DNA from: JAAHGY01 sp051439365
Lineage (GTDB): Bacteria > Cyanobacteriota > Cyanobacteriia > CAKZMO01
Length of the DNA: 6,522 nt
Direction: 5' to 3'
Assembly: GCA_051439365.1 (NCBI GenBank)
Contig: JBFRWC010000104.1
Span: forward strand, 1 to 6,522
Positions 5,236-6,522 of this stretch are shown piece after piece. The position numbers and the translations under genes are program-made. The notes below the pieces were generated by a model. It made no database searches and was not told where the DNA came from. It saw only the letters and a list, made by a program, of their open reading frames with translations. The number at the start of each line of letters is the position of its first letter. Position 1 is the stretch's first letter.

Positions 5236-6333
5236 TTAAAGAGTCTGAAAATATTTCGCAACCGCTTGGGCGATCGCTCCATTCCCGTCTGTTGCCAACC
5301 TCTCCTCTGAGGTGGGAGGATCACAGGGCTGATCCAAAAACTCCCAACTTCCCTCGTACAATTCTTCCAGGGCCAAAATCCGGTGGTGAGCATGGCGCTT
5401 GATCCCTTCAATCAAAACCGGAGCTTCGGCAAATCCGTGCCGCTCCACCGTTTTCACGGGTACTCCCACCATACAGGCTTCCGAAAAGGTGCTGTACCCA
5501 GGTTTGGAGACCACCTGACCACAAAGGGGCATAAAATCCACTGGGCGGTAGGCGCGATCGCCCACTTTGAGTAAATTGGTTAAATCATCGGGGGGCTGAT
5601 GGTCAAAGGTGATGAATTGCCAGTCGGGGCGATCGCGCAATCTTTCGTAGGGCACCGCATCCAATCCCAAGCCACCAAAGGTAATCAATGCGGTCTTTTC
5701 GCGGGGTGCGGTGATCTTGAAAGCTTGGCGAAGTTCCATGTCACGGTAGTGGGGGACTCCCCCAGTTAAACCAATATCTTCGATGTGGGGAAAGGCGGTC
5801 ATATCTTCATGGAAGGGCAAACGGAAAAGGCGATCGCACTCACTAAAGCACGCTTCAATCCATTGGATGATTTCAGTAAATGCGCCGTCCCATTCATCTT
5901 GCCAATCCCGATAGATAAAATCCCAACCAAAATTCCCTGCCATCCAACAGGGCACATCGGCAGCATGGGCAATTTTTGTGGCCAGGGGGGGAATGTCGGC
6001 TAGCACTAAACTCACCTGATTTTGGCGCAGAAATTCGGCCTCTGCGGTGGCGATCGCGTCTTGTTGAGCACGAATGTGCTGCAGTTTTTCCAGCGTTGCC
6101 TGTTTATCCATCGTGACGCTATCACTCTGAATCACGCCGATATCAAAGGCGCGGGAGTGATATTCATACGCACCCGTGATATAGGAATCGAGCAACCACC
6201 GGGATGCAGTGGAGGCCACAATCACTTTGAGGTCGGGGCACTGCTGCTGAATGGCATCAATGACAGCAGCAGATCGGGTGGTATGTCCAAAACCATGATT
6301 TGTAATCGCAACGTAAAGAGTGGGTTGTGGCAT
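5236..6333 (-). CDS. GT-B fold glycosyltransferase-like protein (MurG / L-arabinokinase N-domain type)
   Basis: With the ATG at 6333 the protein has 365 residues. It opens with a beta-strand and Gly/His-rich loop, VAITNHGFGHTTR (8-20), as in the acceptor domain of GT-B enzymes. Strand ALITFGGLG (215-223) starts the second Rossmann-like domain. The block DFMPLCGQVVSKPGYSTFSEA (266-286), followed by GVPVKTVERHGFAEAP (290-305), corresponds to the nucleotide-sugar binding region of MurG-like enzymes and closely recalls the N-terminal domain of plant L-arabinokinases. No signal peptide or membrane segment is present, and no kinase domain follows, so it is a stand-alone version. Donor and acceptor are unknown. 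The start is unsettled: a GTG at 6399 (or TTG at 6396) has a strong GGGAGG site at 6404-6409 and would add 22 Pro/Arg/Lys-rich residues; the ATG is chosen because the fold begins there. The right-hand neighbour lies outside the window. Confidence 0.82.
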   Translation of the reverse strand: MPQPTLYVAITNHGFGHTTRSAAVIDAIQQQCPDLKVIVASTASRWLLDSYITGAYEYHSRAFDIGVIQSDSVTMDKQATLEKLQHIRAQQDAIATAEAEFLRQNQVSLVLADIPPLATKIAHAADVPCWMAGNFGWDFIYRDWQDEWDGAFTEIIQWIEACFSECDRLFRLPFHEDMTAFPHIEDIGLTGGVPHYRDMELRQAFKITAPREKTALITFGGLGLDAVPYERLRDRPDWQFITFDHQPPDDLTNLLKVGDRAYRPVDFMPLCGQVVSKPGYSTFSEACMVGVPVKTVERHGFAEAPVLIEGIKRHAHHRILALEELYEGSWEFLDQPCDPPTSEERLATDGNGAIAQAVAKYFQTL

Positions 6334-6399
6334 GGGAAGTCCAGATAGAGAGGATAGGGTTTTGGGTCTGATGGGCTTGGGGCACCGGGGCCTCAACAC

Positions 6400-6522
6400 A
6401 ATTCCTCCCTATTTTGTCATAAGCTGGTTGCCATTTAATTTGCGTGGCTGAAACCCGCCGCTGTCGGGGTTAATCCACCAAAATAAGCAAAAGAAAATCG
6501 GTTTATAGTTCCAGCGCGATGT
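6400..6522. other. Upstream region of the glycosyltransferase-like gene
   Basis: No gene can be supported in these 123 bases. The minus strand carries AGGGAGGAATT immediately before the GTG at 6399, and TTATGA just upstream of that might be a -10 box. A hairpin of AACCC (6452-6456) and GGGTT (6467-6471), extended by an inner CG/CG pair (6459-6460 and 6465-6466), could mark the end of a transcript arriving from the right, but it lacks a T-tract. Minus-strand codons reading Ile-Ala-Leu-Glu-Leu-stop end at 6503 and might be the tail of another gene, though five codons prove nothing. Confidence 0.35.

Noticed and set aside
6022..6348. Plus-strand frame of 108 codons
   Set aside because: Antisense to the N-terminal half of the glycosyltransferase-like gene; no independent support.
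6503..6522. C-terminal end of another minus-strand gene at the right edge
   Set aside because: Only five codons before a TAA are visible, far too few to separate from chance.

Overview
The window looks cyanobacterial. The octamer GCGATCGC (the HIP1 palindrome, greatly over-represented in many cyanobacterial chromosomes) occurs about 20 times in 6.5 kb by my manual count, on coding and non-coding DNA alike. Base composition is moderate and Shine-Dalgarno signals are mostly weak, as is usual in that phylum. Genus cannot be fixed from this sequence; a filamentous, Leptolyngbya- or Oscillatoria-like source would fit, but that is inference.

Layout from left to right. Positions 1-476 (minus) hold the N-terminal 158 residues of a P-loop ATPase that runs off the left edge. 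Positions 477-783 are non-coding, except for a possible short, frameshifted remnant that starts on the stop codon of the next gene. Positions 784-2670 (minus) encode a large soluble 'predicted ATPase of the ABC class' with an Arg/Gly/Asp-rich linker, part of which is encoded by a 12-bp tandem repeat. Positions 2884-3879 (minus) encode UDP-glucose 4-epimerase (galE). A 376-bp divergent intergenic region with short tandem repeats and a GC-rich hairpin separates galE from gloB (4256-5029, plus), a glyoxalase II. A strong 12-bp-stem hairpin lies in the convergent gap after gloB. Positions 5236-6333 (minus, possibly starting upstream at 6399) encode a GT-B fold glycosyltransferase-like protein of the MurG / plant L-arabinokinase N-domain type. 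The last 120 bases are upstream sequence with a small hairpin.

The genes do not form one obvious pathway. galE supplies UDP-galactose/UDP-glucose, and the glycosyltransferase-like protein could use a nucleotide sugar, but they are not co-transcribed in any visible way because the plus-strand gloB lies between them. gloB is a detoxification (methylglyoxal) gene. galE and the ABC-class ATPase are co-directional with a 213-bp gap, so they are probably separate units. I see no CRISPR array, tRNA, rRNA, transposase or phage gene. The least understood items are the two ATPases, the glycosyltransferase-like protein, the repeat-encoded linker and the intergenic hairpins. I did not find convincing evidence for a wholly new multi-gene system.
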